64,000 nucleotides of DNA from Symploca sp. SIO1C2 (GCA_010672925.1 JAAHFP010000018.1:18883-82882), one strand, 5' to 3'. Shown: positions 17,767-26,758, counted from the first letter of the stretch. Notes: generated by a model from the sequence alone, not told the origin. Program-made: numbers and translations.

Positions 17767-18267
17767 TATCAAGTTCGTTTGAATACTTAGGGTTTGCTGA
17801 ATAAGTCGATTGACGCAGTTTTTGAAGTAATAAGTAATAAGTAATAAGTAATAAGTAATAAGTAATAAGTTAAGAGTTCAGGAGTAACTTTCTGGTAAAA
17901 GTGCAAGGTTTTTGAACTAAAAAATACCATTTCCTTGCACTTGGCGAGACTGAAAACGATTGAAACCGTTGTCTGGCATAGCTTACACACTTATGCAGCA
18001 GACCCTACTTACACTTTGGTGATAATAAGGCAGAAGGCAGAAGGCAGGAGGCTCCGAGGCAGGAGGCAGGAGGCTCCGAGGCAGGAGGCTCCGAGGCAGG
18101 GGTGAGTGAAAAAAAGGGTGGGGAGCGGAGGAGCGGAGGAGCAGAGGAGCGGAGGAAAAAGAGAGAACTGATAATTTTTGCATACAAAGCTCAAGAAATC
18201 CCACGCAAAATTTCGTCCACCCGTTGCAAGGTAGAAGGGAATTATAACTGTTTATCCGAACTTGATA
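17767..18267 (+). mobile_element. Family 1 element copy C, interrupted by a family 2 element
   Basis: Ends TATCAAGTTCG and CGAACTTGATA are flanked by the 3-bp duplication TCA (17764-17766 and 18268-18270). The family's AATACTTACACTTTGG block is split by a 216-bp insertion plus a 6-bp duplication, leaving a host element of about 279 bp. Its core has expanded GGCAGGAGGCTCCGA-type repeats and GGTGAGTGAAAAAAAGGGTG. Confidence 0.8.
17790..18005 (+). mobile_element. Small inverted-repeat element, family 2 copy 1 (216 bp), nested
   Basis: Ends GGGTTTGCTGAATAAG and CTTATGCAGCAGACCC are inverted repeats. The hexamer TACTTA occurs at 17784-17789 and 18006-18011, exactly duplicating sequence that is single in the other copies of the host element. 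The interior has AAGTAAT tandem repeats and AAAGTGCAAGG. Non-coding, MITE-like. Confidence 0.85.
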
Positions 18268-18513
18268 TCAGAGGGTAGCTAACCCAGATTTAGGGTAATA
18301 GACTAACTGTTTCCTAGTATCATCTAACTGAGAATAAACTTGACCGGATGCTATTAACAGCTTTAGACATCTCTGTACCATTGAGACAGGACGGTTAAGA
18401 GCATTGCACAATTCCTTAATAGTCATTCCCTGGTTACCAGAGTTGAGTAGTTCTAGGATTCTCTCAGTTGTAGTTGGTCCCGGTGTTGGGTTGATGATTC
18501 GGATAACAGGCAA
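18268..18513 (-). CDS. Small winged-helix DNA-binding protein
   Basis: 81 residues. The centre matches a winged-helix fold: TTERILELLNSGNQGMTIKELCNAL, recognition-helix region RPVSMVQRCLKLLIASGQV, then a wing with YSQLDDTRKQLVYY. It most resembles small MarR/ArsR-like or replication-initiator-like helix-turn-helix proteins of cyanobacteria; the exact family is not identified. Its stop codon TGA (18268-18270) is one copy of the 3-bp target duplication of the family 1 element, so the element inserted exactly at the gene's end without altering the protein. Confidence 0.65.
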   Translation of the reverse strand: MPVIRIINPTPGPTTTERILELLNSGNQGMTIKELCNALNRPVSMVQRCLKLLIASGQVYSQLDDTRKQLVYYPKSGLATL

Positions 18514-18866
18514 GGGGATAACTCAAAAGGGGGTCTATTTAATACTTCGTCTGTTTAACTAGCAAATCCGCACAGGGAAAATGGGTGAGTGAAAAAAGGG
18601 TTGGGGGAATAAGCAGACGCGGGGACGCGGGGACACGGAGACGCGGAGAGAGGGATTTTCATCCATGGTGGTGAAAAATTTTTTTTTATCGGGACTGCCT
18701 TGTTTCTGAAGAGCAACCCTACTGGCGGTGATGGCCACCCACGACGAAGGCCATAAACAATGTCTTTTCCTGTTCCCTATTCCCTATTCCCTATTCCCTG
18801 TTCCCTTGTTTCTTGAAAGCAATTAGCAATTAGCCATTAGCCATTAGCCAGAGTGTTTCTCAAAAG
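18514..18866. repeat. Gene-free spacer made largely of short repeats
   Basis: No gene is seen. It contains GGGTGAGTGAAAAAAGGG (18583-18600), a GACGCGGGGACGCGGGGACA array (about 18615-18648), a TTCCCTATTCCC array (about 18772-18805) and AGCAATTAGCCATTAGCC repeats (about 18818-18850). Confidence 0.6.
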
Positions 18867-20153
18867 TTATAAATCCGGACGAGAAAACAAAGACACTACA
18901 GATTCTTGGTGGCGCAGAGCAATACTATCACAGACAACTAAAGCTGGAAGTTCTCCTATAGGGGCGTCTTTGGTAAAATTGAGGCTAGAGTGAGCCAGCC
19001 AGTTGCCTCTTGACCGCCACCCCACACGATCGCCAAAACTACACCAATTCTGCCAATCTGTCTTCTGGCTACCTGCTAAACTCTGCCAAATACGCTTTTG
19101 TACAGAGATACCGAAGCGATCGCTACTATGTTCTTTCCATAGTTTATCAAGCATCTGCAATTCTTGCCGGGGAAATTTTTCAATATCTGCAACCCTCAAC
19201 CAGCCTTTTCTGCCAGCAGCTTTGAGCATCAGTGACGCTGTTTCCTGATCCGCTTCTTGCCACTTTTCGGCAGCAAGTAGACCCCGCAGCTTGCCATAGT
19301 CAGTCGGGGAAAGTCCAGGAATGATCTGGTTACAGCCTAACATTGCTAGCCATTCCTTGACTGATTGAGGACGATCCTCTGGTTTCATTGCCATACCTTC
19401 GAGAATTGCCCGATTGACGCGATCGCTAATGTTATTATTGAGTTTCTGGGGAAATACTAAGTTAGTCCCAAAGGCTCTCACTGGAGAAGGTATGGGCATT
19501 TCCCCCGTTAGTAAGGCATACAAAGTAGCAGCTAAAGCATAAACATCAGTATAAGCTCCCCGCTTGGCTCGCCAGTCGTACTGCTCAATCGGTGCAAAAC
19601 CATCGGAAAGGGATTGGGTATGGGTTTGAGTTAAATTGGGGCTAAATTCACGGGCAATACCAAAGTCAATCAGCACTGCATCTAAAAGATTTTTGCGTAC
19701 CATGATATTGAGAGGTTTCAGGTCTCGATGTAGTAAGCCGTGATTATGAACCATTGTCAGTGCTTCACCAAGCTGCTGCATATAGCGCAAAGCTTCCGAC
19801 TCTGACAAAACCCCTTGCTGCCAAACTAGATGGGCTAAATCTTCCCCATCAATATATTCCATCACCATACACCAGCGATCGCCTTCTTGGATGACCTCGT
19901 CCACTCGCACAATATGGGGATGGCGGAATTTGGCTAAGCGTAGTGCTTCATTAAGGAAATCCTGCTCAAACTTGGCAAAATCCAGTTGGCGTCGCAGGTA
20001 GTCATTGAGGGTTTTGACAACTAGCTGATTACCCTGTTTATCTTTTACCAGATAGGTAATCCCAAAGCCCCCTTGTCCAAGTTCTTTTTCTATCTTGTAC
20101 TTGCCACTCTGTAACTTTTGCCCTGCTTGCCACACCATGTTTGACTCTCCCAA
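18867..20153 (-). CDS. Ser/Thr protein kinase with C-terminal GUN4 domain
   Basis: 428 residues. Residues 19-272 are a Hanks-type kinase with all key residues: glycine loop GQGGFG (26-31), Lys47, catalytic HRDLKPLN (Asp144), DFG (163-165), activation segment and RPQSVKEWL. Residues about 282-404 are a GUN4 domain: DYGKLRGLLAAEKWQEADQ, EKFPRQELQMLDKLW, RFGISVQKRIW and FGDRVGWRSRGNW. GUN4 binds Mg-protoporphyrin and stimulates Mg-chelatase, so this kinase may sense tetrapyrroles; the ligand is inferred. No membrane segment is present. Start is the first ATG; Met6 is an alternative. The gene diverges from the peptidase gene at 20376. Confidence 0.9.
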   Translation of the reverse strand: MGESNMVWQAGQKLQSGKYKIEKELGQGGFGITYLVKDKQGNQLVVKTLNDYLRRQLDFAKFEQDFLNEALRLAKFRHPHIVRVDEVIQEGDRWCMVMEYIDGEDLAHLVWQQGVLSESEALRYMQQLGEALTMVHNHGLLHRDLKPLNIMVRKNLLDAVLIDFGIAREFSPNLTQTHTQSLSDGFAPIEQYDWRAKRGAYTDVYALAATLYALLTGEMPIPSPVRAFGTNLVFPQKLNNNISDRVNRAILEGMAMKPEDRPQSVKEWLAMLGCNQIIPGLSPTDYGKLRGLLAAEKWQEADQETASLMLKAAGRKGWLRVADIEKFPRQELQMLDKLWKEHSSDRFGISVQKRIWQSLAGSQKTDWQNWCSFGDRVGWRSRGNWLAHSSLNFTKDAPIGELPALVVCDSIALRHQESVVSLFSRPDL

Positions 20154-20375
20154 ACGCCTATTTGCCTAGATTTTGGTACAAGTGATATTTGCTTCTATTA
20201 TAGTACATTTATACTAATAAGCCAAGGGATAAGCGAAAGTCAGCTAGAAATGTAGTGTCGTGACACAGCTAAAAATGTAAAATAGATTTTCGGTAGTGCG
20301 TTCGCGTAGCGTATGCACTAAATTCTAAATTCTAAATTCTAAATTCTAAATTCTAAATTCCCTACCACCTAAACT
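20154..20375. repeat. Divergent promoter region with AATTCTA repeats
   Basis: A TAAATTC tandem array at about 20318-20361 immediately precedes the peptidase ATG. Upstream of the kinase lies an A/T-rich block (TATAGTACATTTATACTAAT) that could hold divergent promoters. Confidence 0.5.
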
Positions 20376-22436
20376 ATGCCATCGGACCAAGCTAACCTAA
20401 ATTATCCTTCCAGCCACAAAGTTGAGCAAGTAGATATTTATCATGGCGTGGCAGTAAAAGACCCTTACCGCTGGCTAGAAGATCCTGATACAGAGGAAAC
20501 TAAAGCTTGGATTACCGCACAAAATGAAGTCACCTTCAGTTATCTAGAGGATATATCCGCTAGGGAAGAGATTAAACAGCACCTGACGGAACTTTGGGAT
20601 TATGAGAAGTATAGTATTCCTTGGAAAAAAGGCGATCGCTATTTTTATTTTAAAAATGAGGGTTTGCAAAATCAGGATGTTCTCTATACCTTAACTAGTT
20701 TAGATGGGGAGCCTCAGGTACTACTAGACCCTAATCAGCTATCCTCGGATGGTACAGTTGCCCTAAGCGGTATAGCGATTAGTGAAGATGGCAAATTAAT
20801 GGCTTATGGTTTGTCTAATTCTGGTTCTGATTGGCAAGAATGGAAAGTGAGAAATGTCGCCACAGGAGAAGATTTAATAGATCATCTGCAATGGATCAAA
20901 TTTTCTGGTGCTTCTTGGACTAACGATCATCAGGGTTTTTTCTACTGCCGTTACGATCAACCCCAAGAAAAAACCAAACTAGAAGATACTAACCATTATC
21001 AAAAACTCTTTTATCACCGTCTAGGTACACCTCAATCAGAAGATACTTTAATTTACCACCGTCCAGATCAGGCAGAATGGATCTTTGATGGTGAGGTTAG
21101 TGAAGATGGACGCTATTTAATCATTAGTGTTTCCTTGGGTACAGATACTAAGAACCTGGTTTTTTACCAAGACTTGGGAGACCCCACAGGAGAAGTTGTT
21201 GAGCTGATTAATGAGTTTGAAGCCAATTATAGCTTTATTGATAACGATGGTACTATTCTTTGGTTTCGTACCGACTTAGATTCCCCTCGTGGACGATTAA
21301 TTGCCCTTGATCTGAATCAGCCAACTAAAGCCAACTGGCAAGAACTTATTCCTCAGTCGGAAGACACGCTGAAAACTGTAGGTTTACTGAATAACCAGTT
21401 TGTTGCTAAATATCTGCAAGATGCCCGGACGGTAATTAAAATTTTTAACCTGAATGGTAATTTTGTCCGAGAAGTAGAATTACCGGGAATTGGTTCTGCC
21501 TTAGGTTTTAGGGGTAAGCGTCACGATACAGAAACTTTTTATCTGTTCACTGGTTTTACTACCCCCTCCACCATCTACCGCTACGATCTGGTGACAGAGA
21601 AAAGCGAAATTTTTCGCCAGCCTCAAGTCAATTTCGACCCTGATAGCTACGAAACTCAACAAGTTTTCTACAAGAGTAAAGATGGGACAAAAGTCCCCAT
21701 GTTTATTACCTATAAAAAAGGGCTGCCATTAGATGGTAATAATCCCACCTATCTCTATGCCTACGGTGGCTTTAATATTTCCCTCACTCCTAACTTTTCC
21801 CTCAGTAATCTAGCTTGGCTAGAAAGGGGAGGAATTTATGCAGTACCCAACCTCCGGGGTGGTGGAGAATATGGAGAAGCATGGCATCAAGCCGGTATGA
21901 AGTTAAAGAAACAAAATGTCTTTGATGATTTCATCGCTGCCGCAGAATGGTTAATTAGCAATAAGTATACTCGCACCGAAAAACTTGCCATCGGTGGTGG
22001 CAGTAATGGAGGATTACTAGTTGGTGCCTGTATGACTCAGCGCCCAGAATTATTTAGGGCAGCACTACCAGCAGTGGGGGTAATGGATATGCTGCGGTTC
22101 CACAAATTTACCATTGGTTGGGCCTGGTGCGCTGAATATGGTTCCCCTGATAACGAAGAAGAATTTAAGGTATTGTACAGCTATTCCCCTTTACACAATT
22201 TAAAAGAGGGTACAGCCTATCCTGCCACCATGATAACTACTGCTGATCACGATGATCGGGTAGTACCAGCCCATAGCTTCAAATTCGCCGCCGCTTTGCA
22301 AGAAGCTCATTCAGGAGAGCAACCTGTGCTCATTCGCATTGATACTAAAGCAGGGCATGGTGCAGGAAAACCCACCACCAAAATTATTGAGGAAGTTGCA
22401 GATAAATGGGGATTTTTAGTGAAAGTTTTTGGTTAG
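20376..22436 (+). CDS. Prolyl oligopeptidase (S9A)
   Basis: 686 residues, full family length. Residues 1-70 are the N-terminal cap (DPYRWLEDPDTEETKAWI), 71-420 a seven-bladed beta-propeller, and 421-686 the alpha/beta-hydrolase domain. The triad is visible: Ser543 in GGGSNGGLL, the Asp in DHDDRVVP (624-631) and His661 in AGHGAGK. It cleaves short peptides after proline. No signal peptide is seen, so it is probably cytoplasmic. The gene is single and followed by a family 1 element. Confidence 0.95.
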   Translation: MPSDQANLNYPSSHKVEQVDIYHGVAVKDPYRWLEDPDTEETKAWITAQNEVTFSYLEDISAREEIKQHLTELWDYEKYSIPWKKGDRYFYFKNEGLQNQDVLYTLTSLDGEPQVLLDPNQLSSDGTVALSGIAISEDGKLMAYGLSNSGSDWQEWKVRNVATGEDLIDHLQWIKFSGASWTNDHQGFFYCRYDQPQEKTKLEDTNHYQKLFYHRLGTPQSEDTLIYHRPDQAEWIFDGEVSEDGRYLIISVSLGTDTKNLVFYQDLGDPTGEVVELINEFEANYSFIDNDGTILWFRTDLDSPRGRLIALDLNQPTKANWQELIPQSEDTLKTVGLLNNQFVAKYLQDARTVIKIFNLNGNFVREVELPGIGSALGFRGKRHDTETFYLFTGFTTPSTIYRYDLVTEKSEIFRQPQVNFDPDSYETQQVFYKSKDGTKVPMFITYKKGLPLDGNNPTYLYAYGGFNISLTPNFSLSNLAWLERGGIYAVPNLRGGGEYGEAWHQAGMKLKKQNVFDDFIAAAEWLISNKYTRTEKLAIGGGSNGGLLVGACMTQRPELFRAALPAVGVMDMLRFHKFTIGWAWCAEYGSPDNEEEFKVLYSYSPLHNLKEGTAYPATMITTADHDDRVVPAHSFKFAAALQEAHSGEQPVLIRIDTKAGHGAGKPTTKIIEEVADKWGFLVKVFG

Positions 22437-22445
22437 GAGAAGTAA

Positions 22446-22573
22446 TATCAAGTTCGGATAATCACTTATCAATTCCTTTTTATCTTGTAAACCTTCTTCT
22501 TTACCTTCTGCCCTCTGCCTTCTGCCCTCTGCTTTGTTGCCACCAAAGTGTAAGTATTCAACCGAACTTGATA
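22446..22573 (+). mobile_element. Small inverted-repeat element, family 1 copy E (128 bp)
   Basis: Left end TATCAAGTTCGGATAATCAC and right end CCGAACTTGATA are bounded by the duplication TAA (22443-22445, 22574-22576). The interior carries CTTCTGCCCTCTGCC repeats and CACCAAAGTGTAAGTATT. It lies between the peptidase and the toxin-antitoxin pair. Non-coding. Confidence 0.8.
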
Positions 22574-22607
22574 TAATAAAGTTGCCTCCTATACCCAAGT
22601 CAAACGA

Positions 22608-22931
22608 ATGATAACTCAACCAATAAGTACAGAGCATATTGCCATAGACTCTGACTATTGTTTTGGTAAACCTCGCATTGCTGGAACAAGAATGTCGGTT
22701 GCTGCAATTGCACAGATGTATTTGGAAATGGGACAATCTTTAGAGGATATTGCCATCAAGTACAATTTGCCCTTAGCAGCAGTTCATGGTGCGATGGCAT
22801 ACTACTATGATCACCAGCAAGAAATAGATCATCACAGTCTGGAAACTGAGAGAATTGTTGAAAGGATGAGGCTTAATAATGCTCCATCAAAATTTCAGAA
22901 AAGATGGAGAGAGATAAGAGGTGAAGAATAA
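22608..22931 (+). CDS. DUF433-family putative antitoxin
   Basis: 107 residues. DUF433 features are clear: ...GKPRIAGTRMSVAAIAQMYLEMGQSLEDIAIKYNLPLAAVHGAMAYYYDH, a helix-turn-helix-like fold. In cyanobacteria DUF433 genes usually precede a DUF5615 gene, and together they are predicted toxin-antitoxin modules. Its stop overlaps the next gene's GTG by 11 nt, showing translational coupling. A C-terminal charged tail (about 75-107) is probably the toxin-binding part. Confidence 0.85.
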   Translation: MITQPISTEHIAIDSDYCFGKPRIAGTRMSVAAIAQMYLEMGQSLEDIAIKYNLPLAAVHGAMAYYYDHQQEIDHHSLETERIVERMRLNNAPSKFQKRWREIRGEE

Positions 22932-23256
22932 AATTCGCTTTCACCTTGATGAGCAAGTTGATCCTGAAATTGCTTCACAACTAGGTCGTCGTGGTATTGA
23001 TGTCACAACAACAGTTGAAGTTGGACTACGTACTGCTAAAGATGAATCTCAGTTCGAGTTTGTTTGTCAACAGCAGCGGGTTCTTTTCACACATGACCAA
23101 GACTTTCTCATTATTGCCAGCCGTACTAGCGCCCATCCCGGCATAGTTTACTGTAAGCAGAGAACTCGCTCTCTTGGAGAGATTATAGAAGGTTTAGTTT
23201 TGATTTATGAAGTTTATTCTCCTGAGGAAATGGTTGGGAATGTCGAATATTTATGA
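22921..23256 (+). CDS. DUF5615 PIN-like putative toxin
   Basis: 111 residues from GTG 22921. The PIN-like/Mut7-C-type fold is shown by FHLDEQVDPEIASQLGRRGIDV with the first acidic residue, then VLFTHDQDFLIIA with the Asp pair, and a C-terminal RSLGEIIEGLVLIYE helix. PIN-like proteins are Mg-dependent RNases; toxicity is inferred from pairing with the DUF433 gene. It overlaps that gene by 11 nt and has no other neighbour on this strand. Confidence 0.85.
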   Translation: MKNKIRFHLDEQVDPEIASQLGRRGIDVTTTVEVGLRTAKDESQFEFVCQQQRVLFTHDQDFLIIASRTSAHPGIVYCKQRTRSLGEIIEGLVLIYEVYSPEEMVGNVEYL

Positions 23257-23314
23257 AGGTAAACGCAGGTTTACCCTGCTGAAGCTCCCTATTACCTGCG
23301 TCATTATAAGCTCA

Positions 23315-24202
23315 TTAATGAACCAATATCCACAATACAAAAGGTAGGGTGACAAAACTCATTAAAGTAGAAACAACTACTGTCCTCGCCACACGGGGAG
23401 CATCGCCTCCAAAGGTAACCAATACTATGGTATTAACTGCCGTTGGCATGGCAGCCTGTAACACCAACACTTGTAAATCCAACCCTTCCAACTGCACAAG
23501 TTTACCAACCATGTAGGCCACCAAAGGTCCCCCCAACAAACGCAAACTAGCAGCACAAATTTCATAAATCCCCACCTCAAAGCGAGTACTGGCTAATTGC
23601 ATTCCCAGAATAATCAGAGCAATAGGAATAGCTGCTGCCCCCAACTGCTGAATACCTTTATCTAGCTGCAGAGGCAATTCGATTGAAAATAAACGCAAGC
23701 TTAATCCCCCTAACATTGCCCAAAGTAGGGGAAGTTTGAGGGTTAAACGCATCCCTTCAGAAATACCACCCCCTTTGAGCAAAGCTGGACCAATACTAAA
23801 CATTATTAAGCCCGTAGTAATCATATAGACTACGGCTCTTTCCAATCCTGGTTCGTCGAAAACAAAAGCGTTTACAGGAAGACCGAGGTTACCATTATTG
23901 GAAAATAAAGTAGTAGCAATCAAGCTTTTTTGTGCAGGTTCTGCTAATTTGCAGATTTTGCCTAGTCCCCAAGTTAACAGATATAGTATTAAACAAGTAA
24001 TTACCACTGAAGTAACTAAACCCACACTAGTTTCAACAGACAGAGTTGTTCGATACAAACTGTCTGCCACTAAAGCTGGTGTGAGGATATAAATAGTTAG
24101 TTGAGAAAGGGTTCTACTTTCTAGGGATAAAGTACGATAAGCAAGGAAGCCAATGAGAATGATTAAGGCTACAGGAGCAATGGCAGGTAAAAGAACTGTC
24201 AT
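23315..24202 (-). CDS. AEC-family (auxin efflux carrier-like) permease
   Basis: 295 residues, nearly all hydrophobic with about eight to ten membrane segments. Family marks: N-terminal LLPAIAPVALIILIGFLAYR, TTLFSNNGNLGLPVNAFVF in the first half, and VLQAAMPTAVNTIVLV near the C-terminus. AEC proteins transport organic acids or similar solutes in bacteria; the substrate here cannot be read from sequence. It is convergent with the DUF433/DUF5615 pair and divergent from the TRAP genes. Confidence 0.85.
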   Translation of the reverse strand: MTVLLPAIAPVALIILIGFLAYRTLSLESRTLSQLTIYILTPALVADSLYRTTLSVETSVGLVTSVVITCLILYLLTWGLGKICKLAEPAQKSLIATTLFSNNGNLGLPVNAFVFDEPGLERAVVYMITTGLIMFSIGPALLKGGGISEGMRLTLKLPLLWAMLGGLSLRLFSIELPLQLDKGIQQLGAAAIPIALIILGMQLASTRFEVGIYEICAASLRLLGGPLVAYMVGKLVQLEGLDLQVLVLQAAMPTAVNTIVLVTFGGDAPRVARTVVVSTLMSFVTLPFVLWILVH

Positions 24203-24386
24203 GGATTAATAAGTAATAAGTAATAAGTAATGAGTAATGAGTAATAAGTAATAAGCCGTAGTAGGACTTCAGTCCAAAAAGAAGCCAGAAGGAATAATTA
24301 AGAATTGATAATGAATAATAAATTAGGGATATTTTATGCTTTCTTTGGGGTAACATATTTGCTGGAAATGAAGGAAGTGTAAAGCA
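24203..24386. repeat. AAGTAAT tandem array and TRAP leader
   Basis: TAATAAG/TAATGAG units run at about 24206-24255. The rest is A/T-rich leader of the TRAP operon, ending with a GAAGGAAG ribosome-binding site before TTG 24387. Confidence 0.55.
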
Positions 24387-24941
24387 TTGCAGACATTATT
24401 ACGCCTCTCCAGGCTGATTGACAACTTTAATGAACGCATCGGTCGATTTACTTATTGGTTGGTGCTGTTTATGGTGTTGATTGGGGTATGGAATGTAATT
24501 GGCCGCTATTTGGGGAAACTCTTAGAACGAAATTTAACTTCCAATGGGTTTATTGAATCCCAATGGTATATATTTGATGTCATTTTCCTTATGGGAGCCG
24601 CTTATACCCTCAAGCATAATGGCCATGTGCGAGTTGATGTGCTCTACAGCAATTGGAATAAGAAACGGAGGGCTCTGGCAAATTTGCTCGGAACCTTACT
24701 ATTCCTTATTCCGTTTAGCATTATGGTTATCTTATTTTCCTGGAAGGCAATTCTCGCTTCTTGGCAAATTTGGGAACTCTCTCCAGATCCTGGCGGCTTG
24801 CCCCGTGCTCCGATTAAATCAATGATTATTGTGGGATTTGTACTTCTAATTGTTCAAGGAATTTCCGAAGCAATTAAAAACTTCGCGATTCTGACTAACC
24901 AGCTGGGTTCCCAGGAGGCAGAAGATGACCCTAGCTTATGA
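24387..24941 (+). CDS. TRAP transporter small permease (DctQ type)
   Basis: 184 residues with four predicted membrane helices (about 19-42, 62-80, 100-120, 145-165). Family marks include the IGVWNVIGRYL helix, ESQWYIFDVIFLMGAAYTLKHNGHVRVDVLY and the C-terminal MIIVGFVLLIVQGISE. The start is TTG 24387, preceded by AGGAAG. It overlaps the large permease gene by 17 nt. Together they form the membrane part of a sodium-driven, binding-protein-dependent carboxylate-type importer. Confidence 0.9.
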   Translation: MQTLLRLSRLIDNFNERIGRFTYWLVLFMVLIGVWNVIGRYLGKLLERNLTSNGFIESQWYIFDVIFLMGAAYTLKHNGHVRVDVLYSNWNKKRRALANLLGTLLFLIPFSIMVILFSWKAILASWQIWELSPDPGGLPRAPIKSMIIVGFVLLIVQGISEAIKNFAILTNQLGSQEAEDDPSL

Positions 24942-26271
24942 GTGGTTAGGACCCCTGATGTTTTTGGGGGCTTTGGTACTGCTCCCCTTAGGCTACCCTG
25001 TGGCTTTCTCCTTGGGGGGTGTCGCAATTCTGTTTGCCTTGATTGGTATTGGATTAGGGATCTTTGATCCGGTCTTTTTGACGGCGATGCCACAGCGGAT
25101 CTTTGGAGTTATGAATAACTTCACGCTCTTAGCAGTCCCTTACTTTATTTTTATGGGTTCGATGCTGGAAAAATCTGGCATCGCGGAGAATCTCCTGGAA
25201 ACAATGGGGATTCTTTTTGGGCGCTTGCGGGGAGGTTTAGCCTTAGCAGTGGTGTTAGTAGGAGCGCTATTGGCTGCTACCACTGGAGTTGTGGCGGCAA
25301 CGGTGGTGGCTATGGGTTTGATCTCCCTACCCATCATGCTGCGCTACGGCTATAACAAGGAACTAGCAACAGGAGTAATTGCCGCTTCCGGAACTTTGGG
25401 ACAAATTATTCCCCCTAGTATCGTGTTGGTGGTGTTGGGGGATCAATTAGGAGTTTCTGTCGGTGACTTGTTTATTGGTTCCTTAATTCCAGGTGTGTTG
25501 ATGGCAGGTGCCTTTGCCCTACATGTACTGATTATTGCCTTTATTCGACCAGAATTAGCACCAGCATTACCCTTAGAAGTACGAGATATTGGTGGTAGGG
25601 CATTAGGTATAAGGATATTCCAGGTAATGATCCCACCATTGCTGCTAATTTTACTAGTGCTGGGTAGTATCTTTTTCGGCTTTGCCACCCCAACAGAAGC
25701 AGGTGCGATTGGTGCGATTGGTGCGATCGCTCTAGCTGTAGCCAATCGTCAACTTACGGTAGAATCTCTGAGGCAGGTTTGTGATGTTACCTTGCGCACT
25801 ACGAGCATGGTAATCTTTATCCTGCTGGGTTCCACTGCCTTTAGTTTAGTCTTCCGAGGCCTGGATGGTGATACCTTTATGTCAGATGTGCTGACCAACC
25901 TCCCTGGTGGAAGTACGGGCTTTTTGATCGTCAGCATGTTGACGGTCTTTCTGTTGGGCTTTTTTATCGACTTTTTTGAGATTGCTTTTATTGTTGTGCC
26001 TCTGTTTGCTCCCGTTGCCCAGCAATTGGGTTTCGATTTAGTTTGGTATGGCATTATCTTAGGTGCCAATATGCAAACCTCTTTCCTCACGCCACCTTTT
26101 GGGTTTGCCCTCTTCTACCTCCGTGGTGTTGCTCCTCCAGAAGTGACGACAGGCAACATCTATCGCGGGGCGATACCATTTATTTTGCTCCAACTGCTAA
26201 TTTTAGTACTGATTATTGCTTTCCCCCAGATTGTCAATTTTTTACCCTCGATTAGTTCTTCACTCAATTAG
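24925..26271 (+). CDS. TRAP transporter large permease (DctM type)
   Basis: 448 residues, about 12 membrane segments. Family motifs: GYPVAFSLGG near the N-terminus, NNFTLLAVPYFIFMGSMLEKSGIAE, GVIAASGTLGQIIPPSIVLVVLGDQ, and QTSFLTPPFGFALFYLRGVAPP at the C-terminus. It acts with the small permease. No DctP-type binding-protein gene is found within the window on either side, so the substrate-binding subunit must be elsewhere; the substrate is unknown (some cyanobacterial TRAP systems carry glutamate). Confidence 0.92.
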   Translation: MTLAYEWLGPLMFLGALVLLPLGYPVAFSLGGVAILFALIGIGLGIFDPVFLTAMPQRIFGVMNNFTLLAVPYFIFMGSMLEKSGIAENLLETMGILFGRLRGGLALAVVLVGALLAATTGVVAATVVAMGLISLPIMLRYGYNKELATGVIAASGTLGQIIPPSIVLVVLGDQLGVSVGDLFIGSLIPGVLMAGAFALHVLIIAFIRPELAPALPLEVRDIGGRALGIRIFQVMIPPLLLILLVLGSIFFGFATPTEAGAIGAIGAIALAVANRQLTVESLRQVCDVTLRTTSMVIFILLGSTAFSLVFRGLDGDTFMSDVLTNLPGGSTGFLIVSMLTVFLLGFFIDFFEIAFIVVPLFAPVAQQLGFDLVWYGIILGANMQTSFLTPPFGFALFYLRGVAPPEVTTGNIYRGAIPFILLQLLILVLIIAFPQIVNFLPSISSSLN

Positions 26272-26443
26272 GCAGGAGTCATCTCAAACGTTGAAGTTAG
26301 ACTACAAGGATCTTGAATAAGAGTATTAAGGATAGCCAAACGATAGCCAAAAACCAACAAACAAAGTGCTAGAAATATATACTTGGTGCTTTGTCACTTT
26401 TTTTGACAATTGTCAGAGGCTAGAAAGAGTAAGGGTTTGGAAA

Positions 26444-26516
<73 letters not shown>

Positions 26517-26683
26517 TTAATTTTTTATTGCTTAACTAATGTAACAAACTTTAATAGCAATTGGCAAGCATAAATTTGAAAAAATAAAATAGGCACATGA
26601 GGTTTGGCGATCGCTTCTGGCGGTACGGGGAATTGCTGGTTATACAACTGGTCAAAAAGCGAGATTGCCCAAGACTTTAGTCT

Positions 26684-26758
26684 GAGGCGGATTTGAACCG
26701 CCGAAGTGAGAATTTTCAGTCCTCTGCTCTTGGTTTCAATTCCTACTAGCAATTCCGG
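26684..26758 (-). pseudogene. Decayed tRNA-Phe copy
   Basis: The T-arm and anticodon arm of the neighbouring tRNA-Phe are retained (GAGGCGGATTTGAACCGCCG at 26684-26703, then AATTTTCAGTCCTCTGCTCT at 26711-26730 on the plus strand). The D-arm is replaced by unrelated bases and the acceptor end is degraded, so it cannot fold as a tRNA. It lies about 165 bp on the 5' side of the intact gene. Confidence 0.75.

Noticed and set aside
22416..22736. 106-residue minus-strand ORF
   Set aside because: It covers the family 1 element and the start of the DUF433 gene in antisense; no protein features.
26525..26752. 75-residue minus-strand ORF
   Set aside because: It reads through the decayed tRNA copy and has no protein features.
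26684..26758. Integration site (att) repeat
   Set aside because: It lies on the 5' side of the tRNA and no integrase or bounded island is present.
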